From an uncultured Lachnospiraceae bacterium (lineage in GTDB: Bacteria > Bacillota > Clostridia > Lachnospirales > Lachnospiraceae): a DNA stretch of 11,885 nucleotides. This document shows, piece after piece, positions 1 through 6,067 of the stretch; position 1 is the first letter of the stretch, and the number at the start of each line of letters is the position of its first letter. The position numbers and the translations under genes were made by a program. The DNA is taken from the NCBI GenBank assembly GCA_902797015.1, contig CADBRG010000217.1, positions 1 to 11,885 on the forward strand, read 5' to 3'. Under the pieces are notes generated by a model that had not been told where the DNA came from, made no database searches, and saw only the letters and a list, made by a program, of their open reading frames with translations.

Positions 1-263
1 ACTTTTAATTCTGTAATAGCCTTCCGGATTTCTGAGAATGTTTTTACATTTCCCTTCACTAAGACTCTTTGATACAACAGCGACTGCCTGTAATATTCTG
101 AGTGCGATAATCCTGATAACTCCCGCCTTCGCTGGATAAGCTCCTGCTCATTCTGCGTCACATGAAAATTAATATATTTATTGCGTTTGCGATTTTGTTC
201 ATTTCGTTTTTTTTGTGGTGTATTTCCTAACTGCGTCAGTCTACGGTAAATCTTATCTTCCAT
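1..263 (-). CDS. MobC-like relaxosome accessory protein (partial, 3' end off the left edge)
   Basis: An open frame runs without a stop from an ATG at 263 to the window edge, giving the first 87 codons. Two adjacent ATGs (266 and 263) follow AAAGGAG; the second has the better spacing of 7 nt. After a basic stretch (residues 16-29, rich in K, R, N and Q) comes INFHVTQNEQELIQRRRELS, then GLSHSEYYRQSLL. This pattern of a beta strand, a helix and a G(L/M)S..EY.R helix is that of ribbon-helix-helix MobC proteins, which help a relaxase nick oriT. The start overlaps the end of the integrase gene by 9-12 nt, so the two are probably translated together. A relaxase gene would be expected next, outside the window. 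The family call is from motif memory; another RHH DNA-binding protein is possible. Confidence 0.72.
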   Translation of the reverse strand, partial: MEDKIYRRLTQLGNTPQKKRNEQNRKRNKYINFHVTQNEQELIQRRRELSGLSHSEYYRQSLLYQRVLVKGNVKTFSEIRKAITELK

Positions 264-1344
264 CATCCTGCTCCTTTGTATGATCCTCATTCATACGTTC
301 TGCCATCGTGCGTTGCTTTGAAGGATACAGATGTGCGTACTGATAAGTGACAGATATACTCTCGTGACCAAGCCGTTCCGCAATCTCAACAGGCGAAAAC
401 CCCAACTCGATCAGATATGCAACATGACTGTGACGAAGATCATGCAGTCTGATCCGTTTCACACCGGATGCTTTTACACCTCGATCCATCTCATGATGTA
501 AAAAAGACTTGCTGAGTTCAAAAAGCCGGTCTTCTTCTTTCAAGCCATATATCATTGAACAGTAATCCTCTATCTCATTGGATAGAAACTGTGGCAGATC
601 GATGATTCTAATACTTTTCTCACTTTTCGGTTTCTGTATGATCTTCTTTCCTTGTATAACCTGATAATTCTTATTGATACGCATCGTTCGTTTTGTGAAA
701 TCAAAATCCGCCCTGGTCAATGCCATCAGCTCCCCGATTCGGATTCCAGTAAAATACAGTAATTGAAATGCGTAATATGATATCGGCTTTTCAATCATCG
801 TTTGAATAAATCGGTCATATTCTTCTTTTGTCCAGAACAACATCTCAGACGCCTTATGCCGTCCCATTTTCCCTGCAGCCATGCACGGATTCTGGGGCAG
901 ATTATAATACCTGACCGCATGATTAAAGATCGCACTCATTTGATTGCTCACCGTACGAAGATATGTCGGCTGATATGCTCTCCCACTTTCATCACGCATA
1001 TTGATCAACTCATTTTGCCACTGGATGATATCAGACGATTCTATATCACATAGGCGTTTATTTGAAAAATATGGCAGGATCTTATCCCGAATGATATATT
1101 GCTTGGTCTGATATGTCGTCGGCTTGATTCTGGGCTTTACGTTTTTCAAGTAAATGCCGACAAAGGCTTCAAATCCCATCGCAATATCTTTACTGTTCTG
1201 GAGCAGAAATTGCCGTTCCCATTCAAGTGCTTCCCTTTTTGTTTTAAATCCTCTTTTATGCTTTTCTTTTCGGTTCCCTTGCCAGTCAGTGTAACGACAC
1301 CTGACCGTCCAGGTTCCTCGTTCCTTATCACGAATCACAGACAT
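253..1344 (-). CDS. int: Tyrosine recombinase / integrase of a mobilisable element
   Basis: This 363-residue protein is the expected size for a Tn916-like integrase, which cuts and rejoins att sites for integration and excision. Residues 1-50 resemble the arm-type DNA-binding domain (GTWTVRCRY, then KREALEWE). Residues 57-155 are the SAM-like core-binding domain. The catalytic domain holds the full set: Arg202 in TGIRIGEL, a likely Lys240 in the beta hairpin (KPKS), His301-Arg304 in LHDLRHSH, His327 in RLGHES and nucleophile Tyr336 in YAHLY. The ATG at 1344 is preceded by GAGGAG. The gene begins inside the last 17 nt of the replisome-organiser gene and ends inside the start of the mobC-like gene, so it sits mid-operon under the promoter near 2165-2194. 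Nothing looks broken. Confidence 0.95.
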   Translation of the reverse strand: MSVIRDKERGTWTVRCRYTDWQGNRKEKHKRGFKTKREALEWERQFLLQNSKDIAMGFEAFVGIYLKNVKPRIKPTTYQTKQYIIRDKILPYFSNKRLCDIESSDIIQWQNELINMRDESGRAYQPTYLRTVSNQMSAIFNHAVRYYNLPQNPCMAAGKMGRHKASEMLFWTKEEYDRFIQTMIEKPISYYAFQLLYFTGIRIGELMALTRADFDFTKRTMRINKNYQVIQGKKIIQKPKSEKSIRIIDLPQFLSNEIEDYCSMIYGLKEEDRLFELSKSFLHHEMDRGVKASGVKRIRLHDLRHSHVAYLIELGFSPVEIAERLGHESISVTYQYAHLYPSKQRTMAERMNEDHTKEQDDGR

Positions 1345-1918
1345 CTCGACTCTCCTCTTCTGACATTGCCTGATTGATCAGTAACTGCGCAATTGCATCA
1401 TAATCAGTATCACGTTGCTTAAAGTTAGAAAACCCTGTGGCACGAATATTCTCTTTTCTTACCTTATCTTTTCTTATCTTATCTTGACTTATGCCGTCCA
1501 TAGGTTGTCCCCGGGACGTCCCATGGACACCTTCCACATTTTTCTTTTCCTTTTCTTTCTTGCGATCTGCTCTTTTTCTAGGCATAACATATGGTAATTC
1601 CGGCTTTAATTCCTGCAATACCGTCAGGTATATGCTATTTGTTTTCCGATCAGCCCTGATTGAATTGTGCTCATACCAGTGCTCAATGAATTGGATCTGT
1701 TCATCCTCTATGATTGGAAATACAAACCCCCGGCCTATCAAAACAGCCAGATCATCTTCATTTGTCTTGGTGATCCGCATTACCGGATATGCCTCAACAA
1801 TCCCATCGTCATCCGCATTCAATACAAGATGCATATACAGATACTGTGATGTCAGCGGCATCCTTAAAAATCGCGTACTCTCGACGATCTTCTTTGATAT
1901 CATTCTACGACTGCCCAT
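1328..1918 (-). CDS. Replisome organiser-like replication protein of the mobile element
   Basis: The 196-residue product starts with a segment (about residues 6-105) typical of phage and element replisome organisers: MISKKIVESTRFLRMP, then a winged-helix-like stretch through LVLNADDDGIVEAYPVMR and FIEHWYEHNSIRADR. A charged, low-complexity linker follows (about 113-158), ending in near-repeats of the form DKIRK. The C-terminus (NFKQRDTDYDAIAQLLI, about 165-181) is a short motif found at the end of many Firmicute phage and element replication proteins. Such proteins bind an origin and help load helicase; that role is inferred here. The chosen ATG has GGAGG just upstream; an in-frame ATG five codons later is a poorer start. 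The gene overlaps the xis-like gene by 14 nt upstream and int by 17 nt downstream. Confidence 0.68.
   Translation of the reverse strand: MGSRRMISKKIVESTRFLRMPLTSQYLYMHLVLNADDDGIVEAYPVMRITKTNEDDLAVLIGRGFVFPIIEDEQIQFIEHWYEHNSIRADRKTNSIYLTVLQELKPELPYVMPRKRADRKKEKEKKNVEGVHGTSRGQPMDGISQDKIRKDKVRKENIRATGFSNFKQRDTDYDAIAQLLINQAMSEEESRDVCDS
1454..1483 (-). repeat. 15-bp tandem repeat in the replication protein linker
   Basis: Two adjacent 15-bp units (1469-1483 and 1454-1468) differ at one base and encode DKIRK and DKVRK; a diverged third unit reads ENIRA. The repeat sits in the charged linker between the N-terminal domain and the C-terminal motif. Similar DKIR-type linkers are familiar in phage replication proteins. 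Confidence 0.8.
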
Positions 1919-2108
1919 ATTCCCTCCGCATCAAACAAGCTTCTTCATAATATCTTCGATTAATCTTACCGGATACCATAAGTGCCTTTGGATATTCCTG
2001 TTTTAATCTCTCATTCAATTCACGTATCATCTGATATGCTTTCGGTTTAGATACATCCCAGTCCTTCATTACTTCAGCTGCCCCGACATACATGGTTTCA
2101 GTATTCAT
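1905..2108 (-). CDS. Excisionase-like small HTH DNA-binding protein
   Basis: This 67-residue protein has the size and pattern of small HTH/winged-helix excisionases from integrative elements: YVGAAEVMKDWDVSKPKAYQ (a helix-turn-helix) followed by MIRELNERLK, then a basic wing-like part (VSGKINRRYYEE). In such elements Xis bends the att region and directs the integrase toward excision. The ATG is preceded by AAAGGAG at ideal spacing. It is the first gene of the operon, directly behind the operator-controlled promoter, and overlaps the next gene by 14 nt. It could instead be a transcriptional activator of the element; position and family resemblance favour Xis. Confidence 0.7.
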   Translation of the reverse strand: MNTETMYVGAAEVMKDWDVSKPKAYQMIRELNERLKQEYPKALMVSGKINRRYYEEACLMRREYGQS

Positions 2109-2145
2109 TCTTTTCTCCTTTCGTTGTATTTATATTAACGCTTTA

Positions 2146-2160
2146 TCGTTCTTTGAACGA
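2146..2160. promoter_or_regulatory. Probable repressor operator, 15-bp palindrome
   Basis: TCGTTC-TTT-GAACGA is a perfect inverted repeat with 6-bp arms and a 3-bp centre, the form expected for a dimeric XRE/lambda-type repressor. It lies on the predicted start site of the operon promoter. Related CGTT/ACGA half-sites occur elsewhere in the gap (near 2137-2150, 2223-2226 and 2241-2248), but none makes a second perfect palindrome. Confidence 0.65.
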
Positions 2161-2194
2161 TTTTATTATATGCCCACGTTTGTTTTTCTGTCAA
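2146..2194 (-). promoter_or_regulatory. Consensus promoter of the element operon
   Basis: Read on the minus strand, TTGACA (2189-2194) and TATAAT (2165-2170) are both perfect sigma-A consensus hexamers, 18 bp apart. The predicted start is near 2158, about 50 nt before the xis-like ATG. The palindrome at 2146-2160 covers that start, so a bound repressor would block it. A small A/T inverted repeat (AGTTAA-T-TTAACT on the plus strand, 2194-2206) lies just upstream of the -35 box. Confidence 0.85.
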
Positions 2195-2252
2195 GTTAAT
2201 TTAACTATTATTATTTCATTGCACGATTTTTCTTTTCAATTCGTCGTTTTTA

Positions 2253-2281
2253 TTGCAATTCAACATTCCCATTGATATACT
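2253..2281 (+). promoter_or_regulatory. Promoter of the XRE repressor gene
   Basis: TTGCAA (2253-2258) and TATACT (2276-2281) are 17 bp apart, giving a start near 2288 and a leader of about 20 nt with AAGGAG at 2296-2301. It diverges from the operon promoter and is separated from it by about 60 bp with scattered operator-like half-sites, so autoregulation is plausible. Confidence 0.6.
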
Positions 2282-2308
2282 AATACTTGTCCAATAAGGA
2301 GATTCAAA

Positions 2309-2788
2309 ATGGGATACGGGAAAAATCTAGAAAAAGCACTGAAAGACAGAGGCTGGAGTGTCGCCGAACTGTCTCGTCAGACAAAAATAAATGATAATAC
2401 CCTTCGTAGTATTATTCGCCGTGATTCTGCTGTGCGATATGACTATGCTCTCCGCATTTCTAATGTACTGGGAATCGATATTAATCTAATCTGTAAAGAG
2501 AATCCATACCAAGATGGACCAACCGAACCTGGCATGCTAAAAGAATTTGGCGGATTGATGACCAATATTAATAAATCATCATACCTAAAATATCGATTGG
2601 GGAATGTTCTTAATTTATACGAATACTCAGAATTTCCGATCATCGACCAGCTGCTGACAGAGTTTTATCGTGCCGATGATGAAGGGCGGAAAAAGATTCT
2701 TGACTATATCCGGTTTGTTTTGATATCGAATACCTGCTCCGAAAGAGATCAGGATATCAAAAATATCACCCGGCCAAACAACAAATAA
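2309..2788 (+). CDS. XRE-family repressor of the mobile element
   Basis: Residues 5-60 form a Cro/C1-type helix-turn-helix (KALKDRGWSVAELSRQTKIN, then DNTLRSIIRR and a YDYALRISNVLGI tail). The remainder (about 70-145) has no S24 LexA-like protease residues; it ends in a helical stretch with LLTEFYRADDEGRKKILDYI, a pattern common to short XRE regulators and probably used for dimerisation. The start is set by AAGGAG 7 nt upstream. It is divergent from the xis/rep/int/mobC operon, facing a palindrome on that operon's promoter, so it most likely holds the element quiescent. With no protease domain and no ImmA-like peptidase visible here, how it is inactivated is unclear. Confidence 0.85.
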   Translation: MGYGKNLEKALKDRGWSVAELSRQTKINDNTLRSIIRRDSAVRYDYALRISNVLGIDINLICKENPYQDGPTEPGMLKEFGGLMTNINKSSYLKYRLGNVLNLYEYSEFPIIDQLLTEFYRADDEGRKKILDYIRFVLISNTCSERDQDIKNITRPNNK

Positions 2789-2797
2789 TCAAATAAA

Positions 2798-2818
2798 GTG
2801 CGGCCATTCTGTGGCCAC
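2798..2818. terminator. Small hairpin after the repressor gene
   Basis: GGCCA (2802-2806) and TGGCC (2812-2816) pair around a 5-nt loop, and flanking GTG/CAC can extend the stem across a small bulge. It begins 10 nt after the repressor stop codon. There is no T-tract on the plus strand, so termination is uncertain; on the minus strand an A/T-rich run follows it. Confidence 0.4.
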
Positions 2819-2826
2819 GAAATAAT

Positions 2827-2851
2827 GAAACCCGCTCATAGAGCGGGTTTC
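2827..2851. terminator. Hairpin terminator after guaA
   Basis: An 11-bp perfect stem (GAAACCCGCTC with GAGCGGGTTTC) around an ATA loop begins 13 nt after the guaA stop. On the minus strand it is followed by ATTATTTCG, a weak T-rich tail, so it probably ends guaA transcription. It may also stop read-through from the repressor gene on the other strand. Confidence 0.7.
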
Positions 2852-2864
2852 AAACGTTATTAGT

Positions 2865-4502
2865 CTACTCCATCTCGATCGTTCCCGGCGGTTTGCTCGT
2901 CAGATCGTAGAATACGCGGTTGACGCCTTTGACTTCATTGATGATCCGGTTCATTACGGTGTTTAACACCTCAAACGGGATCGCAGCCGCTTCCGCGGTC
3001 ATAAAGTCGACGGTCTGTACTGCGCGCAGCGCGATCGCATAGTCATAGGTGCGTTCATCACCCATAACGCCGACGGTACGGATGTTCGTCAGTGCTGCAA
3101 AGTACTGATCCGGCATCCATGGCGGTGCCGGGAAGCCAAATGCCTTCCGCTTACCGGTTTCCTTTTCAATGCGGACAAGTGCATCTGTATCGTGCCTGAT
3201 CTCCTCATACCAGGCTTTTGCAGCCTTCTTTACTTCTTCTCTGTAGATCGCATCCGCGTCCTGTACGATCTTGACCTTTTCTTCTGTTACGTCTCCGATG
3301 ATACGAATGCCGAGTCCCGGGCCCGGGAACGGCTGACGATATACAAGATACTCCGGCAGGCCAAGCTCAAGGCCTGCTTTTCTGACCTCATCTTTGAACA
3401 GGTCGCGCAGCGGTTCGATGATCTCTTTGAAATCGACATAATCCGGCAGACCGCCGACATTATGATGCGATTTGATCACGGCTGACTCTCCGCCCAGGCC
3501 GCTTTCTACGACATCCGGGTAGATCGTACCCTGTACCAGATAGTCAACTGCACCGATCTTCTTGGATTCTTCTTCAAATACACGGATGAATTCTTCACCG
3601 ATGATCTTACGCTTCTGCTCCGGCTCATTGACGCCGGCCAGTTTTACATAGAAACGGTGCTGTGCATTGACACGGATGAAGTTCAGATCATAATTACCTT
3701 CCGGACCAAAGATCGCTTCTACTTCATCGCCCTCATCTTTTCGCAGCAGACCGTGGTCTACAAATACGCAGGTCAGCTGATTGCCGATCGCTTTTGCCAT
3801 CAGTACAGCCGCAACGGATGAATCCACGCCGCCGGAAAGTGCGCAGAGCACTTTGCCGTCGCCGACTTTTGCACGGATCTGCTCGATGGTTGTCTTCACA
3901 AAGGAATCAATCTGCCAGTCGCCCTTGCATCCGCAGATGCCAAGAACGAAGTTTGCAAGCATCTTTGTTCCTTCCGGTGTATGCAGTACTTCCGGGTGGA
4001 ACTGGATTCCGTAAAGTCCTCTTGCAACATCCTGGACAGCCGCTGCCGGGCAGGAAGCTGTCGTTGCGATTACTTCAAATCCCGGTGCGGTTTTGGAAAT
4101 GTAATCAAAATGGCTCATCCAGCAAGTCGTCTCTTCCGATACACCTGCAAACAGTGCAGACTGCGGATTGACATGCAGTGCTGTCTTTCCGTACTCCTGC
4201 GCATCAGCGCGTTTAACCTCGCCGCCAAGCATATGCTGCATCAGCTGTGCGCCATAGCAAAGTCCCAGTACCGGAATGCCCAGTTCAAACAGCGCCGGAT
4301 CACATGCTGCAGCGCCTTCTTCATAGCAGCTGCTCGGGCCGCCTGTCAAAATGATTCCCTTCGGATTCATTTCCTTGATTTTATTTAAATCTGTTTTATA
4401 AGAATAAATCTCGCAATAAACATTGCTTTCGCGGACACGACGCGCAACCAGCTGATTGTACTGTCCGCCAAAGTCAATGACGATGACCAGTTCTCTTTCC
4501 AT
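2865..4502 (-). CDS. guaA: GMP synthase (glutamine-hydrolysing)
   Basis: GuaA converts XMP to GMP using ATP and ammonia released from glutamine, the last step of guanine nucleotide synthesis. Residues 1-190 are the class I glutamine amidotransferase domain, with Cys82 in GLCYGAQ and His169/Glu171 in QFHPEV. The ATP pyrophosphatase domain follows, with the P-loop SGGVDSS at 223-229. The C-terminal dimerisation domain ends with [10 protein letters not shown]. At 545 residues it is longer than common GuaA proteins (about 510-525); the extra length lies around 430-470, where [20 protein letters not shown] and a proline-rich PAPPW segment precede the conserved [14 protein letters not shown]. The ATG has GGGGAG upstream. 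It lies 14 nt behind an aminotransferase gene and is probably co-transcribed. Its 3' end borders the mobile element. Confidence 0.98.
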   Translation of the reverse strand: MERELVIVIDFGGQYNQLVARRVRESNVYCEIYSYKTDLNKIKEMNPKGIILTGGPSSCYEEGAAACDPALFELGIPVLGLCYGAQLMQHMLGGEVKRADAQEYGKTALHVNPQSALFAGVSEETTCWMSHFDYISKTAPGFEVIATTASCPAAAVQDVARGLYGIQFHPEVLHTPEGTKMLANFVLGICGCKGDWQIDSFVKTTIEQIRAKVGDGKVLCALSGGVDSSVAAVLMAKAIGNQLTCVFVDHGLLRKDEGDEVEAIFGPEGNYDLNFIRVNAQHRFYVKLAGVNEPEQKRKIIGEEFIRVFEEESKKIGAVDYLVQGTIYPDVVESGLGGESAVIKSHHNVGGLPDYVDFKEIIEPLRDLFKDEVRKAGLELGLPEYLVYRQPFPGPGLGIRIIGDVTEEKVKIVQDADAIYREEVKKAAKAWYEEIRHDTDALVRIEKETGKRKAFGFPAPPWMPDQYFAALTNIRTVGVMGDERTYDYAIALRAVQTVDFMTAEAAAIPFEVLNTVMNRIINEVKGVNRVFYDLTSKPPGTIEME

Positions 4503-4516
4503 ATGTCTCCCCTTAT

Positions 4517-5701
4517 CTACTTCTTATATTTTTCATACAGCCGTTCGAATGCCGGCAGGCTCTTCTCTGCCACTTCGGATGGTACACAGTATGAAATGCG
4601 TACCCAGCCCGGTCCTGAGAATGCGTCACCCGGCGCCATCAGAAGCCGCTCCTCCTTTGCGGCCTCACAAAAATGGAACGCGTCCGGTTCGAGTGCTTTC
4701 ATGAACAGATAAAACGCGCCGTCCGGATGAATGCACTGGTATCCGATCTTGGTCAGTCCGTCATAAAGGATATCCCGTGTCTTCTGATAGATGCTGATAT
4801 CAACCGTCGCGTCAATACATTTAAACAGCATCCGCTGCTGCAGCGAAGGCGCGTTGACATATCCGAGATAACGCATGGAAGCTGTCGCTCCTGCGATGAA
4901 ATCATCGTAATCGTCAATGTCTGACTGGAACGCCATGTAGCCGATCCGCTCTCCAGGAATGGAAAGCGACTTGCTGAATGAATATACAACGATCGTGTTT
5001 CTGTAGTAGTGCGGCAGCCACGGCACTTCGATATCATATGCCAGCTTACGGTACGGTTCATCAGAGATCAGATAGATCGGATGACCGTATTCTTCCTGTT
5101 TTTTCTCCAGGATCTCACAGATGGTTTTGATCGATTTTTCTGTATAAACCGCACCCGTCGGGTTGTTTGGCGTATTGATCAGGACAAACTTTGTCTTGGG
5201 AGACAATGCCGTCTCAAATGTCCACGGATCCGGCTGCAGAGTTTCCATATTGCAGTAAGCCGGAACCAGTTTTCCGTAAACGGTGCCGACATAGCTTTTA
5301 TATTCCCAGAAATACGGTGCAAATGTAACGACCTCGTCCCCTGCATCCAGCAGCGTATGACAGATGTTGACGATTGCCGCTGCGGCACCATTGGTCATGA
5401 TAATCCCGCGCTCATCGTAATGCATATCGTATTTTTTGTTCAGATATTCTGCGATAAACTGACGAACGTCAGGGTGTCCGACATTGGCCGGATAGCCGTG
5501 AAGCGTCAGCGGCACCTCAGAATCCAACACCTCTTTCATCGCTTCATTTACGATTGGCGGCGGTGCAACACTCGGGTTCCCGATCGTAAAATTAAAAATG
5601 TTCTCGGCACCGTAAATGGCTGCCATTTTCTTGCCTTCTTCGAAGATGTCACGAATCGAGATTCCTTCTTCGAGTGACTGTCGCAAACGCTTTGCAATCA
5701 T
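4517..5701 (-). CDS. PLP-dependent aminotransferase, class I/II (aspartate aminotransferase-like)
   Basis: The 394-residue protein has the fold-type I aminotransferase series in order: [12 protein letters not shown] (38-49), [10 protein letters not shown] substrate-loop region (68-77), MTNGAAAAI (102-110), NTPNNPTG with Asn180 (176-183), SDEPY with Asp214 (213-217), [15 protein letters not shown] with the PLP-binding Lys244 and phosphate-contacting Arg252, and WVRIS with Arg368 for the substrate carboxylate. It transfers amino groups between an amino acid and a 2-oxo acid in the cytosol; the substrate cannot be told from sequence alone. Aspartate, aromatic or alanine-type activity are all possible. 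The start ATG follows a modest site (GAAGGGA, then GCAGGA). It leads the operon with guaA; a metabolic link through amino-group supply is a guess. Confidence 0.93.
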   Translation of the reverse strand: MIAKRLRQSLEEGISIRDIFEEGKKMAAIYGAENIFNFTIGNPSVAPPPIVNEAMKEVLDSEVPLTLHGYPANVGHPDVRQFIAEYLNKKYDMHYDERGIIMTNGAAAAIVNICHTLLDAGDEVVTFAPYFWEYKSYVGTVYGKLVPAYCNMETLQPDPWTFETALSPKTKFVLINTPNNPTGAVYTEKSIKTICEILEKKQEEYGHPIYLISDEPYRKLAYDIEVPWLPHYYRNTIVVYSFSKSLSIPGERIGYMAFQSDIDDYDDFIAGATASMRYLGYVNAPSLQQRMLFKCIDATVDISIYQKTRDILYDGLTKIGYQCIHPDGAFYLFMKALEPDAFHFCEAAKEERLLMAPGDAFSGPGWVRISYCVPSEVAEKSLPAFERLYEKYKK

Positions 5702-5729
5702 ATTCCTGCATCCCTTCTATCTATCACTT

Positions 5730-5739
5730 TAACGCGTTA
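5730..5739. promoter_or_regulatory. Palindrome TAACGCGTTA in the aminotransferase leader
   Basis: A perfect 10-bp palindrome lies a few bases after the predicted start of the aminotransferase-guaA transcript and about 30 bp before the ATG. Its position fits an operator for a dimeric repressor, but I do not recognise the regulator. Confidence 0.3.
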
Positions 5740-5753
5740 CATAACAGGAATTC

Positions 5754-5762
5754 ATCATAGCA
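5754..5762 (-). promoter_or_regulatory. Extended -10 promoter of the aminotransferase-guaA operon
   Basis: On the minus strand TGC-TATGAT is an extended -10 element, predicting a start near 5747 and a leader of about 45 nt. No good -35 hexamer is present; the corresponding place is the T-rich run TTTTCT. No purine-riboswitch-like leader fits in this space. Confidence 0.5.
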
Positions 5763-5802
5763 TACTCACCCCAAAAAGAAAAGACTGCCGAATCATTCCC
5801 CG

Positions 5803-5845
5803 CCAAAAAAAGAAAAGACCGGCAGGCGCTTTGCCTGTCGGTCTT
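5803..5845 (-). terminator. Rho-independent terminator of the NlpC/P60 operon
   Basis: On the minus strand AAGACCGACAGGC pairs with GCCTGCCGGTCTT (13 positions, one A/C mismatch) around a 5-nt loop and is followed by TTTTCTTTTTTT. It starts 11 nt after the stop codon of the 63-residue gene. This is the strongest terminator in the window. Confidence 0.93.
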
Positions 5846-5856
5846 ATGTTTACATT

Positions 5857-6048
5857 CTAGAAATTCAGTACTTCTTTTGCTTTGGTCTTAACTCTGCCGA
5901 GAAGAGAATCGTCTGCATCACGGTCAAAATCAAAATCCTCATCATCGAAAGCCTCAAACTCATCCTCTCTGGTCAGATATCTGTAAGCAGCATAGAGGAT
6001 ACCACAGATAAAGATAATTACCAAAATCCATTTGATTGCTCTTGCCAT
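5857..6048 (-). CDS. Small acidic single-pass membrane protein (unknown function)
   Basis: The 63-residue product has a short basic start (MARAIKW), one hydrophobic segment (about 7-23, ILVIIFICGILYAAYRY), then a strongly acidic stretch (about 27-48, nearly all D, E and F) and a more basic tail (GRVKTKAKEVLNF). It is probably anchored with the charged tail in the cytosol, judging from the lack of positive charge before the acidic part; topology is an inference. An AAAGGA site precedes the ATG. It sits 19 nt after the NlpC/P60 hydrolase gene and before a shared terminator, so it may act with that hydrolase. I do not recognise a family. Confidence 0.8.
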   Translation of the reverse strand: MARAIKWILVIIFICGILYAAYRYLTREDEFEAFDDEDFDFDRDADDSLLGRVKTKAKEVLNF

Positions 6049-6067
6049 ATTCGTTCGTCCTTTCTTT

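Larger units (their letters stand above)
2789..2867. other. Probable right boundary of the integrated element at the 3' end of guaA
   Basis: Element genes end at 2788 and the guaA stop codon lies at 2865-2867, so the junction must fall here or in the last codons of guaA. Integration into the guaA 3' end is established for several genomic islands, and the reading frame is usually restored by the att core; GuaA here ends normally in [10 protein letters not shown]. The core repeat cannot be identified because the other end of the element is outside the window. A chance neighbourhood without site-specific integration is not excluded. Confidence 0.4.

Noticed and set aside
1491..2006. Plus-strand frame opposite the replication protein gene.
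   Set aside because: Composition is rich in F, S and C with no domain, and it crosses two well-supported minus-strand genes with proper ribosome sites.
5009..5677. Long plus-strand frame opposite the aminotransferase.
   Set aside because: Its protein has no recognisable domain and lies fully antisense to a motif-complete enzyme gene.
5702..5760. A purine riboswitch ahead of the aminotransferase-guaA operon.
   Set aside because: The predicted leader is only about 45 nt and lacks the three-stem layout with its conserved loop bases.
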